A stretch of DNA of 55,429 nucleotides from Balneolales bacterium (GTDB taxonomy: Bacteria; Bacteroidota; Rhodothermia; Balneolales; HLUCCA01). Where the stretch lies: the NCBI GenBank assembly GCA_024711145.1, contig JANJTJ010000051.1:1-55429 (forward strand). Direction: 5' to 3'. The translations under genes and the position numbers were made by a program. The notes beneath the pieces were generated by a model. That model saw nothing but the letters and a program-made list of their open reading frames with translations, did no database searches and was not told where the DNA came from. Shown in pieces: positions 16,588 to 26,182 of the stretch; position 1 is the first letter of the stretch, and each line of letters opens with the position of its first letter.

Positions 16588-17271
16588 ATGGGCATAGCCG
16601 AACGAAAGGAACGAGAGCGGGAGATGCGTCGGAATGCGATCGTGGACGCCGCCGAGCGGGTCTTCTTCGCCAACCGCATCGATACCGCCACCATGGACCA
16701 GATCGCCGAGGAGGCCGAGTTGTCCAAGGGCACCTTGTATCTGTACTTCGGCAGCAAAACCGACCTGTTGTTGGCCATCCAGGACCGGGGCACCACCATC
16801 CTGGCCGGCATGTTGGCCCAGGTATTCGCCGAAAACCGCAAGGGATTGGAGCTCATCCGCCGGTTGGGCGAACTGTATTTCGATTACGCCCGCACCCATC
16901 CCAATTATTTCCATGCGGAACTGTATTGCCGCAACCAGGAATTCATGGAGGAGGTGGCCGGTTCGGAGCAATTCCGCAAAACCCGCGACCGTCGCCTCGA
17001 GATCATCCGGTATGTGGTGAAGGCCCTGCAGATCGGCATGGTGGACGGTTCCATCCGCCCCGACATCAACCCGCATCAGGTCTCCCTGCAGCTGTATGCC
17101 GGGTTGAACGGTATGGTGCAGATGCACGAACTGCTCACCGTGGACCGCTACCACAAGGAAATGGCCGAAGAGAAGCTGTTCGACCTGGATTTGGATACCT
17201 TGGTCCCCAATTTCATCGAAATGCTGCTTTGCGGTTTGCGCCCGTTGGAACCGCTTCCATCAAAAAACTGA
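16588..17271 (+). CDS. TetR-family transcriptional regulator of the efflux operon
   Basis: 227 residues from ATG at 16588. The N-terminal helix-turn-helix is complete: AIVDAAERVFFANRIDTATM, then DQIAEEAELSKGTLYLYFGS and KTDLLLAI, residues about 14-60. The C-terminal ligand-binding half has YARTHPNYFHAELYCRNQEF and is similar to AcrR-type repressors. It lies 76 bp upstream of the TolC gene in the same direction, so it probably represses its own promoter and the efflux operon. No clean inverted repeat was found in 16486-16587 or 17272-17347. Confidence 0.93.
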   Translation: MGIAERKEREREMRRNAIVDAAERVFFANRIDTATMDQIAEEAELSKGTLYLYFGSKTDLLLAIQDRGTTILAGMLAQVFAENRKGLELIRRLGELYFDYARTHPNYFHAELYCRNQEFMEEVAGSEQFRKTRDRRLEIIRYVVKALQIGMVDGSIRPDINPHQVSLQLYAGLNGMVQMHELLTVDRYHKEMAEEKLFDLDLDTLVPNFIEMLLCGLRPLEPLPSKN

Positions 17272-17347
17272 CTCGCAGTCACATTTTTCCAGCAACACCC
17301 CGTATCGCGCATCCGTAGCGCGCCGCTCTCCGACACCCGCTCCTCTC

Positions 17348-18781
17348 ATGACACGAACCCTATTGGTGGCGGCCCTGATGGCCGCTTTCGCGCCGGCCTT
17401 CGCAGCGGCGCAAGCACCCACCCCCGCCGCACCGGTGCTTTCCCTCGAACAAGCCATCGCCACGGCCTTGGCCAACAACTCGGAGCTACGCATGGCCGCA
17501 TTGGCCATGGACGATGCCCGTCAGCAGGTGAACCTCACCTGGGCCGAAGTGATGCCCACGGTAACGGCGGCGCTCAACTACAGCCGAAGCATCGAGCTGC
17601 CCGTCAACTTCCTGCCGGGCGAGTTCTTCGGTCAGCCGGCCGGCACGTTGATACCCGTGAAATTCGGCGCCGACAACTCCTGGCAGGGTGGCTTCACCGT
17701 GAACCAGACCCTGTTCCGGGGCGACGCGCTCGTAGGCATTGCCAGCGAAGGCGTGTACAAGGAAGCGGCTCGGGAAAACCACCGTGCCACCGCCCAACGC
17801 ACGGTGACCAATGTGCGTGTGGCCTACTATGCCGTCTTGTTGGCCGAAGCGCGGTTCATGCAAGCCGACCAGTCCATCGCCCGGTTGAAGTCGAACCTGG
17901 CCGAAAACCGGGCCCGCCAGGCGGCCGGTACCCTGGACGAATATGAAGTCTTGCGGCTGGAAGTGCTCCTGGCCAATGAGGAACCGGCCCGCCACGAGGC
18001 CCGGAATGCGCTGGCCGAGGCCTACCGGGCGCTGAACCTGGCCATGGGGTTGCCGGTGGATACGCCCTTCCGGGTGAGCGGAGACCTGGTGGCCTTCGAT
18101 CTGTTCGCCGAAGCCGACGCGGCCAATGCCGGTCTGACCACCGTGGACCGCGCCGTGCCTTTCGCCGCCGCCGACAGCACCGACCTTTCGGCCACCCGCG
18201 GCGACCTGCGCGCCCTGGACGTGCAACGCCGCCTTCAGAACCGCCAGATCTTCGCCCTTCGCACCCGGTACCTGCCCGAGCTCTCGCTCACGTACCAGCG
18301 GCAGTGGTCGGCCGCCTTCAACGGCGATGCCCGTTTCCCCGGCGAGGATGCCACCGGCAACAGCGAGTGGAACCGGTTCCAAGTGGTTGCGGTGAACGTG
18401 AGCGTGCCGCTGTTCAACGGGTTCCGCCGGGTCACCAACCTGAAGCGTGCCCATATCGAACGCCGGGTCATCGAAGAACGCATCCGCTATGCCGAGCAGT
18501 CGGCCCGAAACGAAGTGGTGACCACCTCCACCGCGCTGGAGCGCATCTTCGAAACCGCCGCCTCGCGCAGGCAGGCGGTGAGCCAGGCCGAACGCGGCTA
18601 CACCATCGCCTCGGCCCGTTTCCGCAACGGAGTGGGATCGCAGCTGGATGTCACCGAAGCCGAATTCCAATACCGCCTGGCCCAACTCAACTATGCCGCC
18701 CTGGTGTTCGAGTATTTGAGCACCAAAGCCCGCTACGACCTGGCGGTCGGCATCGTCCCCTTTGTAGATACCCGTCCTTGA
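17348..18781 (+). CDS. TolC-like outer-membrane efflux protein
   Basis: 477 residues from ATG at 17348. The signal peptide (MTRTLLVAALMAAFAPAFAA) is followed by LSLEQAIATALANNSELRMA, the classic start of the outer-membrane factor fold. Two structural repeats of long alpha-helical segments follow; the second has RRQAVSQAERGYTIASARFR, then NGVGSQLDVTEAEFQYRLAQ, and the protein ends DLAVGIVPFVD. It should trimerise into the outer-membrane channel of the tripartite pump encoded with the next two genes (adaptor 17 bp downstream, RND pump overlapping the adaptor). Confidence 0.93.
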   Translation: MTRTLLVAALMAAFAPAFAAAQAPTPAAPVLSLEQAIATALANNSELRMAALAMDDARQQVNLTWAEVMPTVTAALNYSRSIELPVNFLPGEFFGQPAGTLIPVKFGADNSWQGGFTVNQTLFRGDALVGIASEGVYKEAARENHRATAQRTVTNVRVAYYAVLLAEARFMQADQSIARLKSNLAENRARQAAGTLDEYEVLRLEVLLANEEPARHEARNALAEAYRALNLAMGLPVDTPFRVSGDLVAFDLFAEADAANAGLTTVDRAVPFAAADSTDLSATRGDLRALDVQRRLQNRQIFALRTRYLPELSLTYQRQWSAAFNGDARFPGEDATGNSEWNRFQVVAVNVSVPLFNGFRRVTNLKRAHIERRVIEERIRYAEQSARNEVVTTSTALERIFETAASRRQAVSQAERGYTIASARFRNGVGSQLDVTEAEFQYRLAQLNYAALVFEYLSTKARYDLAVGIVPFVDTRP

Positions 18782-18798
18782 ACCACCGGATTTCACCC

Positions 18799-19857
18799 AT
18801 GAACCGCTTCCGTCCGTTTCTATCCTTGCTGATCATTCCGGCTGTCGTCGCTTGCGGCGGCCAGGCCGAACCCGCCGAAGAAACCACCTTCGAGCGTACC
18901 ATCAATGTGAATGTGGATACCGTGACCACCACGGCCTTCGTGAACCATGTGACCCTGGTGGGTACGGTGAAGGCCGGCCGGGACATCGTGGTAGCCGCCG
19001 AAGTGGGTGGCACCGTGAGCCGGGTGGCCTTGCGCCCGGGCGCCCGCTTCGCCAAAGGCGATGTGATCCTCACCATAGACGACCGCAGCCTCCGCCAGGA
19101 GCTCGAGTTCGCCAAGGCCGGCGCCTCCACCGCCAAAGAAGCCTACGAACGGGCCCGAAGCCTCTGGACCCAGGACCGTATCGGGTCGGAGCTGGCCGTG
19201 CTCACCGCCGAAAACCAATGGCGGCAGGCCCAGGCCAATGCCGACCTCATCCAGCTTCGTTTGGAGAAAGCCACCATCACGGCACCTTTCGCCGGCGTTC
19301 TGGAAGTCCTGAATGTGGAACAGGGTGAAACCGTGGCCCCCGGCACGCCGCTGGTCCGCCTGATCGAAACCGGCAACCTGCATATCGAAACCGGAGTGCC
19401 CGCCCGCTACGCCGGCCAGATCCGCGTCGGTGATCCGGTGGACATCCGCATCGACCTGCTCGGCGGAAAGGCCTATACCGGCCGTGTGCGCGCCGTGGCC
19501 ACATCGGTTGATCCGGCGGCACGCACCTTCAACGTGGAAGTGAGCCTGCCTTCGAACGACCCCGCCCTCAAAGTGGATCTCGTAGCCGCCCTCACGCTCG
19601 AAACCGGCCGCATCGCCAACGCCATCGTGGTCAGCCAGGAGCATGTGCAGCGCGACGAGAACGGCTACCGGGTATTCACCGTGGTGGACGACAACGGCAC
19701 TACCCGGGCGAAAACCACCTATGTGGAGCTCGGTCCCGCATCGGGTAACCGGGTGGTCATCACCTCCGGCCTCAAGCCCGGCGACCTGATGGTCACCCGT
19801 GGCAGCGTTTTCGCCGAAAACACCATCAAACTCAACATCCGCCCGGACGCCCAATGA
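18799..19857 (+). CDS. RND efflux periplasmic adaptor lipoprotein (HlyD/MFP family)
   Basis: 352 residues from ATG at 18799. Lipoprotein signal with the lipobox LIIPAVVAC, Cys19. The adaptor layout is complete: first lipoyl half VVAAEVGGTVSRVALRPGAR (about 60-85), an alpha-hairpin (90-150), second lipoyl half ATITAPFAGVLEVLNVEQGE, then the beta-barrel and membrane-proximal domains ending in GLKPGDLMVTRGSVFAENT. It bridges the inner-membrane RND pump and the TolC-like channel. The stop codon overlaps the pump start (ATGA), so the two are translationally coupled. Confidence 0.94.
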   Translation: MNRFRPFLSLLIIPAVVACGGQAEPAEETTFERTINVNVDTVTTTAFVNHVTLVGTVKAGRDIVVAAEVGGTVSRVALRPGARFAKGDVILTIDDRSLRQELEFAKAGASTAKEAYERARSLWTQDRIGSELAVLTAENQWRQAQANADLIQLRLEKATITAPFAGVLEVLNVEQGETVAPGTPLVRLIETGNLHIETGVPARYAGQIRVGDPVDIRIDLLGGKAYTGRVRAVATSVDPAARTFNVEVSLPSNDPALKVDLVAALTLETGRIANAIVVSQEHVQRDENGYRVFTVVDDNGTTRAKTTYVELGPASGNRVVITSGLKPGDLMVTRGSVFAENTIKLNIRPDAQ

Positions 19858-22800
19858 GTCGGACTCCAAACAAATTGGATGCGAAGGAGTTCGGGCTGTC
19901 CTCCTTCTCCATCGATTCGAGCACCGTGGTCATGGTACTCATGTACCTGATTTTCATCATCGGTCTGCTCACCTACGTTTCGCTTCCCAAAGAAGCCCAG
20001 CCCGACATCGCCATCCCCTATGTGGTCGTATCTACCGTGTACCCGGGGGTTTCGCCCGAAGACGTGGAGAACCTCGTCACACAGAAGATCGAGGACGAAC
20101 TCAGCTCCATTTCGGATGTGAAACGCATGACCTCCACCACGGTGGAAGGCTATTCCAACATCGTGCTCGAATTCGATACCGATGTGAACCTGGAGGAAGC
20201 GCTGCAGAAAGTGCGCGAGAAGGTCGACCTGGCCAAACCCGACCTGCCGTCCGATGTGGATGAGCCGGTAGTGGCCGAAATCAACCTCTCCCAGTTCCCG
20301 ATCATGCAGGTGAACGTGGCCGGCAATTACGACCTGGAACGCCTCAAGCAGGTTGCCGAACGCCTTCAGGACGAAATCGAAACCATCCCCGGGGTGCTCG
20401 AAGCGCGTCTGGCCGGTGGGTTGGAGCGGGAAGTGTATGTGGACCTGGACCTGGCCCGCATGAAATACTACGGCATCGCCTTCCAGGACGTGATCGATGC
20501 CATCCGGTTTGAGAATGTGACCATCCCGGGCGGCGATGTGGATGTGGGTTCCAAAAAATTCCTGGTGCGCATTCCGGGCGAATACAAAGACCCCACCCAA
20601 CTGGCCGACATCGTGGTGAAAGCCCCCGGCGACACCCCCATCTACCTGCGCGATGTGGCAAACGTGGATTTCGGCTACAAGGAGCGCGAGTCGTTCGCCC
20701 GCTTGGACGGAAATACGGTAATCACCTTGTCGGTGGTGAAACGTGCGGGGGAGAACATCATCGACATCACCGATCGGGTGAAACGGATCATGGCGGAAGA
20801 GGAGGAGACCTTCCCGCCGGGCACCACCTACAACATCACCAACGAGATGGCCAAATTCATCCGGGACACCGTCAGTTCCCTGGAGAACAACATCATCTCC
20901 GGTCTGATCCTGGTCGTGGGTATCCTGCTCTTCTTCATGGGGGTGCGCAACGCCTTCTTCGTGGGTATGGCCATTCCCCTTTCCATGCTGCTCACCTTCA
21001 TCGTGTTCGGCATCATGGGCATCACCCTGAACATGATCGTCCTGTTCTCGCTAATCCTGGCCCTGGGCATGCTGGTGGACAACGCCATCGTGGTGGTGGA
21101 GAACATCTACCGGTATCTGGAAGAAGGCTACGGGCGCATCGAAGCCGCCAAAAAAGGGGTGGGAGAAGTCGCCTTCCCCATCATATCCGGTACCGTGACC
21201 ACCCTGGCCGCGTTCACGCCCCTGCTGTTCTGGCCGGGCATCATCGGCGATTTCATGGGGTATCTGCCGCTCACGCTCATCGTCACGCTGAGCAGTTCCC
21301 TGTTCGTAGGGTTGGTCATCAATCCGGTCTTGTGCGCCTTGTTCATGCGCATAGACGGCGCGCCCGCCGAAGTACCCATGACCCGCCGCGGCCGCCGCAT
21401 CGTGGCCGGTTTGGTCGGCTTCCTGTTCCTGCTGTTCTTCCTGGGCAACCCAGTCATGTGGGGCATGCTGGCCATTACGGCCGTCGCGCTGTATTTCCTG
21501 CACGTAAAAGCCATGGCGCCCATCGGGTATTGGTGGCAACGCGTGGGCATGGAGCGGTTGGTGCGCCGGTACATCAAAGCGCTCGATTGGTCCTTGGACC
21601 ACCCCGGCACACTCATCGTAGGCGCATTGGTCATCCTGATCTCGAGCCTGCCCATGTTCGTGGTATTCAATGCGGGGTCTGAGTTATTCCCGGGCGGCAT
21701 TCCTCCCAACAACGCCTACATCCAGGTCGAAACCCCCGTGGGTACGCTGGCCACCGAGACCGACCGCATCGTGCGGGAGTACGAGGAACTGGTAAAGGGC
21801 ATACCGGGCATCCAGGATGTGGAATCGGTGGTGGCCACTTCCGGCTCCAAAATCTCCGGCGGAGACATGGGTGGTGGGTCGTCCTCCACCCACCTGGGCA
21901 CCGTAGTGGTGAACTTCGTGGATTTCAACAAACGCCAGACCGATGCGTTCGCCTCGCTGGAGCACATGCAGCGCGAGTTCGAGAAAGTGGCACTCGGCGC
22001 CAAAGTGGTGGTGGAACTGCCCCAGAACGGCCCGCCTACCGGTAAAGCCGTGAACCTGGAAATCGTAGGGCCGGATATGGACGTGCTCGAAACCCTTTCC
22101 GCCCAGGTGCTGGCCGCATTGCGCAACCACCCCGTATCGCAAAAATTGGAAGGATTGGATACCGACCTGCCCGACCGCCGCCCCGAGTTGGTGGTACAGG
22201 TGGATCGTGAGAAAGCCGCAACCTTCGGGCTGAACACGAACAAGGTGGGTGGTACCGTCCGCAACGCCATCAATGGCGTGGAAGCGTCCAAATACCGCGA
22301 TGGCAACGACGAATACGATATCGTGGTCCGCCTCGAAGACCGCTACCGCACCTCCCTGGAAGCCGTCGGCGACCTGTTCGTGATGGCCGAAGGCGGCCGT
22401 CAGATTCCGATTTCCGAAGTGGCGGATTGGTATGTGGCCGACGGACTCGGCGGCATCAACCGAAAAGACACCGAGCGGGTGATCACGGTCTCTTCCGATG
22501 TGCGCACGGGGCAGAACGCCAACGCCGTTCTGGCCGAAGTGCAGGAAGTGGTGGCTCCGTTGATGAACGAACTGCCCCGCGGGTACACCATGCGCTGGAC
22601 CGGCCAGCAGGAAGAGCAGATGGAAACCATGACCTTCCTGGGCACGGCCTTCCTGTTCGCCCTGTTGCTCATCGTCTTCACTTTGGTGGCCCAGTTCAAC
22701 AGCGTGGCCAAAGCCCTCATCGTAATGACCACCGTGGTCATGGCCATCGCCGGCGTGCTGTACGCCCTCGTCATCCTGCAAATGCCGTTCGTCATCGTCA

Positions 22801-23294
22801 TGACCGGCATCGGGGTCATTTCGTTGGCCGGTGTGGTGGTGAACAACGCCATCGTACTCATCGACTACGTGGACATGCTCCGCTCGCGGGACGGCTACGG
22901 GTTGCGCGAAGCCCTCATCAAGGCCGGTGCCACCCGCTTGCGTCCGGTATTGCTCACGGCCATCACCACCGTACTCGGTCTGGTGCCCTTGGCCATCGGG
23001 TTCAACCTGGACTTCCTGGTGCTGTACACCGACCCGGCCCTCTTCTTCGGCAACCTCGGCTCCTACTTCTTCTGGGGTGGGGAACAGGCCGCCTGGTGGG
23101 CCCCCATGGCCGTGGCCGTAATCGCGGGGTTGTCCTTCTCGACCATACTCACCCTGGTGTTCGTTCCCACCCTGTACCTCACGCTCGATCGGTTCGTGCG
23201 TTTCTGGAACCGGAATGTGTACGGTACCGACAAGGGCATGGCATCCGCCTATGGGGCCATGGTCGCGGAGGAACGCGATCCCGAGTTAACTTGA
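19854..23294 (+). CDS. RND-family efflux pump, inner-membrane subunit (AcrB-like)
   Basis: 1146 residues from ATG at 19854. Typical RND order: N-terminal helix (DSSTVVMVLMYLIFIIGLLT), porter domain with the family motif YPGVSPEDVENLVTQKIEDE, six helices (e.g. GLILVVGILLFFMGVRNAFF), a second porter domain and a second six-helix set. The proton-relay sites differ from AcrB: helix 4 reads GMLVDNAIVVVEN (second Asp replaced by Asn) and helix 10 reads VVVNNAIVLIDY (Lys replaced by Asn). An extra pair of hydrophobic segments lies near residue 520-560. The substrate is unknown (drugs, lipids or metals). Operon with the adaptor and TolC, probably under the TetR at 16588. Confidence 0.95.
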   Translation: MSRTPNKLDAKEFGLSSFSIDSSTVVMVLMYLIFIIGLLTYVSLPKEAQPDIAIPYVVVSTVYPGVSPEDVENLVTQKIEDELSSISDVKRMTSTTVEGYSNIVLEFDTDVNLEEALQKVREKVDLAKPDLPSDVDEPVVAEINLSQFPIMQVNVAGNYDLERLKQVAERLQDEIETIPGVLEARLAGGLEREVYVDLDLARMKYYGIAFQDVIDAIRFENVTIPGGDVDVGSKKFLVRIPGEYKDPTQLADIVVKAPGDTPIYLRDVANVDFGYKERESFARLDGNTVITLSVVKRAGENIIDITDRVKRIMAEEEETFPPGTTYNITNEMAKFIRDTVSSLENNIISGLILVVGILLFFMGVRNAFFVGMAIPLSMLLTFIVFGIMGITLNMIVLFSLILALGMLVDNAIVVVENIYRYLEEGYGRIEAAKKGVGEVAFPIISGTVTTLAAFTPLLFWPGIIGDFMGYLPLTLIVTLSSSLFVGLVINPVLCALFMRIDGAPAEVPMTRRGRRIVAGLVGFLFLLFFLGNPVMWGMLAITAVALYFLHVKAMAPIGYWWQRVGMERLVRRYIKALDWSLDHPGTLIVGALVILISSLPMFVVFNAGSELFPGGIPPNNAYIQVETPVGTLATETDRIVREYEELVKGIPGIQDVESVVATSGSKISGGDMGGGSSSTHLGTVVVNFVDFNKRQTDAFASLEHMQREFEKVALGAKVVVELPQNGPPTGKAVNLEIVGPDMDVLETLSAQVLAALRNHPVSQKLEGLDTDLPDRRPELVVQVDREKAATFGLNTNKVGGTVRNAINGVEASKYRDGNDEYDIVVRLEDRYRTSLEAVGDLFVMAEGGRQIPISEVADWYVADGLGGINRKDTERVITVSSDVRTGQNANAVLAEVQEVVAPLMNELPRGYTMRWTGQQEEQMETMTFLGTAFLFALLLIVFTLVAQFNSVAKALIVMTTVVMAIAGVLYALVILQMPFVIVMTGIGVISLAGVVVNNAIVLIDYVDMLRSRDGYGLREALIKAGATRLRPVLLTAITTVLGLVPLAIGFNLDFLVLYTDPALFFGNLGSYFFWGGEQAAWWAPMAVAVIAGLSFSTILTLVFVPTLYLTLDRFVRFWNRNVYGTDKGMASAYGAMVAEERDPELT

Positions 23295-23297
23295 GGC

Positions 23298-23705
23298 ATG
23301 ATCCAACGCCCTCAAACCATCTGGTTGGCTATGGCGCTGCTGCTCAATGCGGCAGCGCCGCTTTCCAACCTCTGGGACCGTTTCCTGGCCGATCCCCACG
23401 TCTGGTGGGGCCATGCCTGGCTGGCCGCGCTGCTGCTGGCCGCCCTGTGCGCCGGCATCGCATTGGCTTCCTTCAAAACCAGGATTTCCCAGATCCGATG
23501 GATTGATAGGGGCCTGATGTTCCAATTGCTGGCTTTGGGGTCCGCCACCGGGCTGCTCACCACGGTCGGGCCTCTAGGCACGCGGCTGCTGTCCGAAACC
23601 ATCGGGTTCGGCATGGTGGCGCTCGCAGCGGTCGCACTGCTGCTGGCTCGGCGCGGAGTCCGCAAGGATGAGGCGTTGGTGCGTTCCATGGACCGCATCC
23701 GCTGA
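23298..23705 (+). CDS. DUF4293 membrane protein
   Basis: 135 residues from ATG at 23298, only 3 bp after the RND gene. It begins MIQRPQTIWLAMALLLNAAA, contains four hydrophobic segments, and ends RKDEALVRSMDRIR. The MIQR start and the KDExLVRSxDRxR tail are hallmarks of DUF4293, a family almost restricted to Bacteroidota and relatives. Function unknown; an integral inner-membrane protein. It may be co-transcribed with the efflux genes simply by proximity. Confidence 0.9.
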   Translation: MIQRPQTIWLAMALLLNAAAPLSNLWDRFLADPHVWWGHAWLAALLLAALCAGIALASFKTRISQIRWIDRGLMFQLLALGSATGLLTTVGPLGTRLLSETIGFGMVALAAVALLLARRGVRKDEALVRSMDRIR

Positions 23706-23714
23706 GCGGGCACC

Positions 23715-24620
23715 GTGCCGTCGGCCGATTCGAAGGTATACGGGTTTCTGGCCCTGGGGCTGGCGACCTTCGCCACCGCGCCCATCGTGGTGCGGCTGGG
23801 TGCCGGCGCCGATCCCATCGCCATGACCACCGTGCGTACGGTGGCCGCCGCCTTGGTGCTCCTGCCGATCTGGTGGTTCCATGCCCAAGGCCGCATCAGT
23901 TCGAAATCCAACCTGCGCGACTGGGGCTGGTCGGCCCTGGCCGGGCTGTTCCTGGCTTCGCATTTCGCCCTCTGGATCAGCTCCCTGTCCCATACGTCCG
24001 TGGCGTCGGCATCGGTATTGGTCACCAGCCACCCCATCCTGCTCATCCTCATCGAATCCGTCTTTTTCAGGGTGCGGTTCAGCCGCCTCACCTGGATCGG
24101 GGTCTTCATGGCGTTCACGGGGTCCATCGCCCTGGCCTGGTTGGACCGCGACCCCACCGCCACCTATTCCGACCCCCTGTTCGGCAATCTGCTGGCCTTC
24201 ACCGCCGCCTGCATGTTCGTCGGGTATATCCTCATCGGCCGGAACATGAGCTCGAAAAGCACCTGGCTGGACCAGGTCACCCGCATTTATTCGACCACGG
24301 CGGTGGCCTCCGTGGCCATAGCGGTGGTGGTGGGCACTACCTGGGCCGACTTCTCGCTGCCGGCCGTGTCGGTAGGGCTAGGGCTCGCATTCGGCGCCCA
24401 GCTCATCGGTCATGGCGCCCTCAATTATGCGGTCAAGTCGGTACCGCCCACGCTGCTCTCCACCCTCATTCTGGCCGAACCGCTTTTCGCCACCCTCTTG
24501 GCCGCAGTCCTGTTCGCCGAATGGCCCGGTCTGCCCAGCGGGGCCGCCATGGGGCTCACCCTGGCCGGCATCGTGGCCGCCTGGTGGGGGCGTGGAAGCG
24601 CTTCGCGAAGGAAATCCTAA
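23715..24620 (+). CDS. EamA/DMT-family transporter
   Basis: 301 residues from GTG at 23715 (10 bp after the DUF4293 stop). Ten membrane helices in two EamA repeats: KVYGFLALGLATFATAPIVV, with TTVRTVAAALVLLPIWW, SVASASVLVTSHPILLILIE and VPPTLLSTLILAEPLFATLL. It is distinct in sequence from the other EamA protein at 15595 and lacks its Asn-rich helix. Transports an unidentified small metabolite across the inner membrane. Downstream, 24621-24730 contains a short GC hairpin but no gene. Confidence 0.9.
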   Translation: MPSADSKVYGFLALGLATFATAPIVVRLGAGADPIAMTTVRTVAAALVLLPIWWFHAQGRISSKSNLRDWGWSALAGLFLASHFALWISSLSHTSVASASVLVTSHPILLILIESVFFRVRFSRLTWIGVFMAFTGSIALAWLDRDPTATYSDPLFGNLLAFTAACMFVGYILIGRNMSSKSTWLDQVTRIYSTTAVASVAIAVVVGTTWADFSLPAVSVGLGLAFGAQLIGHGALNYAVKSVPPTLLSTLILAEPLFATLLAAVLFAEWPGLPSGAAMGLTLAGIVAAWWGRGSASRRKS

Positions 24621-24730
24621 TCTTTCCTTCGGCCACATGCGCATATCTTCAGCAATATTAAGTGATTAATCGGCGTTTTTCGCGCTGATCCGCTCCCCGG
24701 AGCGGGTTTCCGTCCACCAAATCCGATCGC

Positions 24731-26179
24731 ATGATCCGATCCATCACACGATTCCGACCCCTGTTGCTCGCCGCCCTGGCGGTGATCATCGCAGTACCCG
24801 CCGCCTACCAAGGCTGGCGGTACCACGAACGCAGGGACCCTGGAATCGTGATTACGGACCCGGTCCACCGTGACTTCGCCTCCATTCGGGAGGAAGGGGT
24901 CATCCGCCTCATCACCCGGTACAATTCCCTCTCGTATTTCCTGCACCATGGGCGGGAACGGGGGTTCGAATACGAGTTTCTGAAGGCGTTCGCCAAAGAG
25001 CACGGCCTGCGCGTGGAGGTGGTGATCCCGGGCGAGAACGAACACCCCATCGATCTGCTCAATTCCGGCCGTGGCGATGTGATTGCCGCCAATTTCACGG
25101 TAACACCCGAACGGGCCTCCCTCATCGGGTTTTCCCAACCCTACAACCTGGTCAGCCAGGTCGTGGTGGTGCATGCCGATGCGGCTGGAAACTACCGCAC
25201 CCCCCAGGATCTGGCCGGCCTGGAGGTCCATGTGCGGCGCTCATCGTCCTATTACACGGCCCTGCGCGACCTTCAGGATGAAGGCGTGGATGTCCGCATC
25301 GTCACTGTTCCGGAAACCATAGATACGGAAGCGCTGATGGGCAAGGTGGCCGCAGGTACCATACCGGCCACCGTGGCCGACGACAACCTGTTCCTGGCCA
25401 CCCGCAAATCCATGCCGGAGCTGGCCGAAGGACCCGTCATTTCGGCCGCCAACGAGGTGGCTTGGGGGGTTCGGGCCAATGCGGTGGCGCTTCGCCAGAC
25501 CATGGACGCCTGGTTGGCCGATCATTTCCGCATCCGCGAGTCCGACAACGTGCCCCGCCGTTCCCAACTCATGAACAGCCTGCGGGCCCGCTATTTCGAG
25601 AACTCGGGCACCGTGCGCCGGTTCCGTTATGTGGTGCAGCAGGAGCGCGAAGGCGGCGGGCGCCTGTCGCCGTTCGATCGCCTCGTGCAAGACATCGCCA
25701 CCGACGAAGACGTCGACTGGAGGCTCGTGGTCGCCATGATGGCCCAGGAATCGGGCTTCGACCCCGATGCCGTCAGTTGGAAGGGTGCCGTAGGTCTCAT
25801 GCAGATCGTGCCCCATTCCAACGGCTTCGAATCGGATTCCGTCCTCTTCGATACCGAAACCAACCTCCGCACCGGCATCGGTATCTTCAAGGAACACCTG
25901 GAGACCTACGCCCACCTGGATTCGCTCAACCAGGTCCGGTTCGCCTTGGCCACCTACAACGCCGGCATCGGGCACATGGCCGACGCCCGCCGATTGGCCG
26001 CCGACCTGAACGGCAACCCGGACCGCTGGGAGGATGTGGAACAGGCCTTGCTCAAGCTGTCCGACCGCAGGTACTACAAAGACGCCCGCTACGGGTTCGT
26101 GAGGGGTTCCGAAACCGTGACCTACGTCCGCAACATCGTGCACCGGTACCGGACCTACGACATGGTGGCCCGCCTCTGA
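24731..26179 (+). CDS. Membrane-bound lytic murein transglycosylase (MltF-like)
   Basis: 482 residues from ATG at 24731. N-terminal membrane anchor (LLLAALAVIIAVPAAY); a solute-binding-protein-3 domain (about 55-285: VIRLITRYNSLSYFLHHGRE, DVIAANFTVTPERASLIGFS); then an SLT lysozyme-like domain (about 315-465). The catalytic glutamate is Glu340 in AMMAQESGFDP, followed by GAVGLMQIVP and ATYNAGIGHMADAR. It cleaves peptidoglycan glycan strands with formation of 1,6-anhydroMurNAc; the N-terminal domain regulates activity in MltF. Its stop is 3 bp from the end of the convergent phosphatase gene. A TATCTTC element at 24644 may be its -7 box. Confidence 0.92.
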   Translation: MIRSITRFRPLLLAALAVIIAVPAAYQGWRYHERRDPGIVITDPVHRDFASIREEGVIRLITRYNSLSYFLHHGRERGFEYEFLKAFAKEHGLRVEVVIPGENEHPIDLLNSGRGDVIAANFTVTPERASLIGFSQPYNLVSQVVVVHADAAGNYRTPQDLAGLEVHVRRSSSYYTALRDLQDEGVDVRIVTVPETIDTEALMGKVAAGTIPATVADDNLFLATRKSMPELAEGPVISAANEVAWGVRANAVALRQTMDAWLADHFRIRESDNVPRRSQLMNSLRARYFENSGTVRRFRYVVQQEREGGGRLSPFDRLVQDIATDEDVDWRLVVAMMAQESGFDPDAVSWKGAVGLMQIVPHSNGFESDSVLFDTETNLRTGIGIFKEHLETYAHLDSLNQVRFALATYNAGIGHMADARRLAADLNGNPDRWEDVEQALLKLSDRRYYKDARYGFVRGSETVTYVRNIVHRYRTYDMVARL

Positions 26180-26182
26180 CGC

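Noticed and set aside
24690-24705. CCGCTCC-CC-GGAGCGG hairpin upstream of the MltF-like gene
   Set aside because: No T-run follows and it is 25 bp before the start codon. Too short and isolated to call a terminator or riboswitch.
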